DNA of 64,000 bases, taken from positions 169,501 through 233,500 of the forward strand of contig CAWUCO010000066.1 in NCBI GenBank assembly GCA_963920705.1, written 5' to 3'. This DNA is from Odiellus spinosus (Eukaryota > Arthropoda > Arachnida > Opiliones > Phalangiidae). Shown here piece by piece: positions 62,840-64,000 of the stretch. The first letter of the stretch is position 1. Every line of letters starts with the position of its first letter. The notes beneath the pieces were generated by a model. It saw only the letters and a program-made list of their open reading frames with translations, ran no database searches and was not told the DNA's origin. The position numbers and the translations under genes were made by a program.

Positions 62840-63057
62840 GAATATGGGATGATTTTTTAATTTTAGGATTATGTAATAATGTCCTTTAATTTTTGTGAAA
62901 TTGGAAAAAACTAACGAATAACAGGCAATTCAAGTATTACTGGTAAGGCTCCAACAGATTGTGGAATTGTGGGAAGCGGGACGGATGAATATTACCTGTT
63001 AACCCTTATCCGTAAGGGAAAACATCCAAGTGTATACCAGGTTCAAAGGTTAGCATT
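62840..63057 (-). other. Untranslated leader of the retrotransposon
   Basis: About 220 bp between the primer-binding site and the first gag ATG; no other feature seen. Confidence 0.5.
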
Positions 63058-63070
63058 GGTCACTGCACCA
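63058..63070 (-). promoter_or_regulatory. Probable tRNA primer-binding site
   Basis: Five bases inside the 5' LTR the minus strand reads TGGTGCAGTGACC; TGG pairs with the CCA end of a tRNA. The matching tRNA was not identified. Confidence 0.6.
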
Positions 63071-63075
63071 TTTAT

Positions 63076-63491
63076 TGTAACCGGCCTTTTCTCTTACTAA
63101 GTTTAATTCTATGTACCTTGCTGTGGTATGCCTAATTACAATTATCCCTTCTCTTCACGGATTAGTCTATCCCCTCTCGAGATTACAATTGTAACTGTTC
63201 CTAAAGTTTGCCTAACTTACTCTTTGGGGCGATACTTCAGATGAGTCTGACTCCGAGGATGAACTACCATTACTTCAGTGAATTCTGGGCATGCTGAATT
63301 TTCCGAGATGTCAAATTCACACTTTAATTTGAAATGATTTTATTAGACTCGTAAAAAACTTAAAAAAGGGGGGGGAGTGGAGGCTTTAGATATGCAACCG
63401 GCGACCAAGAAAAAGGGACATAAGCCACCCCGTTCCAGGCCGAGTATGTTTTTTCGGGTATCTGGGGTTCATTTTCTGGGGCACCGTTGCA
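63076..63491 (-). repeat. 5' LTR (416 bp, internally deleted)
   Basis: Same TG...CA ends as the 3' LTR but lacking about 180 bp after ATTAGACTC. It has its own 25-bp stretch (GTAACTGTTCCTAAAGTTTG) absent from the other. Confidence 0.9.
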
Positions 63492-63499
63492 CAATGAAA

Positions 63500-64000
63500 G
63501 CTTTTGGGATTAAATATCACTTGGGTTAGTAGTTTATTCCTATACAACAAGGAGGGTGAAAACACTTATCTTTCCACCCCCCTCCAAAACAGCCAATGAC
63601 GTCATCAAATCAACAAATTAGCATCATCCCCGCCAATAAAAACAAATGACGTCATCCGTCAACCAATTTGCGTCATCCCCGCCCCCAAAGGCTACAAATT
63701 TACCTAATGAGCCCCGCCCCCAAAATCAACAAACAGCGCATCCATCAACAAACAGCTCATCCGTCAATAAACAGCTCATCCATCAACAAATGGCCTAATA
63801 AACCCCACCCGACCAGTCCAGTATGACCCTTCTTAACCCCCGGTCGAAAAACCCATTTTCAAGGTGGACTGACAGTAATTTTTATTTTTCCGTCCCTGCT
63901 CCTTTATTTTTTATTTTTTCCCTCCCTGCTCCTTTAATTTTCTGCATGACTCCGGATATAAAAGGGGGATTCTGTAGCCAAAAAGACTGGAGGGGCCAAT
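63500..64000 (+). other. Short tandem repeats and a TATA box at the window end
   Basis: 63590-63800 repeats AATGACGTCATC/CCGTCAACAAACAGCTCATC-type words of about 20-24 bp. GATATAAAAGGGGGATTCTG at about 63956 is a good TATA box about 45 bp before the window ends, so a promoter, possibly of another LTR, may start here. Confidence 0.4.

Larger units (their letters stand above)
53780..63491 (-). mobile_element. Ty3/gypsy LTR retrotransposon, degenerate, with MBD-bearing 3' region
   Basis: Complete framework on the minus strand: 5' LTR 63491-63076, PBS, gag, protease, RT, RNase H, integrase, about 3 kb of accessory coding sequence, polypurine tract, 3' LTR 54375-53780. RT-RNaseH-integrase order defines Ty3/gypsy. 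Every coding block carries at least one stop or frameshift. The flanks (TATAT and CAATG) do not match, so no TSD remains or one end was rearranged. No env-like membrane protein is seen. Confidence 0.93.

Overview
This is a piece of an insect (at least arthropod) nuclear genome: AT-rich, intron-bearing and dominated by transposable elements. Three things point to an insect. There is a spliced ionotropic-receptor (IR) type chemoreceptor gene. Many short runs resemble the TTAGG arthropod telomere repeat. The transposons are of kinds common in insects (PIF/Harbinger, MULE, P, hAT, Ty3/gypsy). Nothing looks bacterial: there are no operons, rRNA genes or CRISPR arrays.

Layout. 1-2.74 kb: a decayed PIF/Harbinger transposon with its two convergent genes (HARBI1-like nuclease and MADF-domain protein). 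5.77-33.42 kb: five plus-strand exons of one host gene, an IR. They carry the end of ligand-binding lobe S1, TM1, pore, TM2, lobe S2, TM3 and the stop codon. All four exon junctions keep the frame. The 5' part of the gene is not seen. The third and fourth visible introns are about 19.2 and 6.4 kb and are packed with nested elements: a foldback palindrome, a hAT-type element with 8-bp target duplication (TSD), a MULE transposase gene, inverted SWIM-domain fragments, an iteron-ended element with 9-bp TSD, a PIF-like element with TTA TSD, and minisatellites.

34-53.8 kb has no host gene that I can recognise. It holds a P-element relic, a GC-rich insertion with 15-bp TSD, two more foldback elements, a 2-kb element built from a 60-bp minisatellite, a perfect hairpin insertion, several copies of an unclassified repeat of about 2.1 kb, tandem repeats, a near-perfect long inverted repeat, and two copies of an LTR-like repeat. 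The second of these is split by a foldback element, so the first serves as an internal empty site and fixes that family's TSD as AATT.

53.78-63.49 kb: a Ty3/gypsy LTR retrotransposon on the minus strand with both LTRs, polypurine tract, probable primer-binding site, gag, protease, RT, RNase H and integrase, all broken by stops and frameshifts. Downstream of integrase lies about 3 kb of accessory coding sequence. It contains a methyl-CpG-binding-domain (MBD)-like fold signature, a well-placed splice acceptor opening a further ORF, and a second CCHC-like knuckle. This retrotransposon-borne MBD module is the most unusual item in the window. The last 500 bp hold short tandem repeats and a TATA box.
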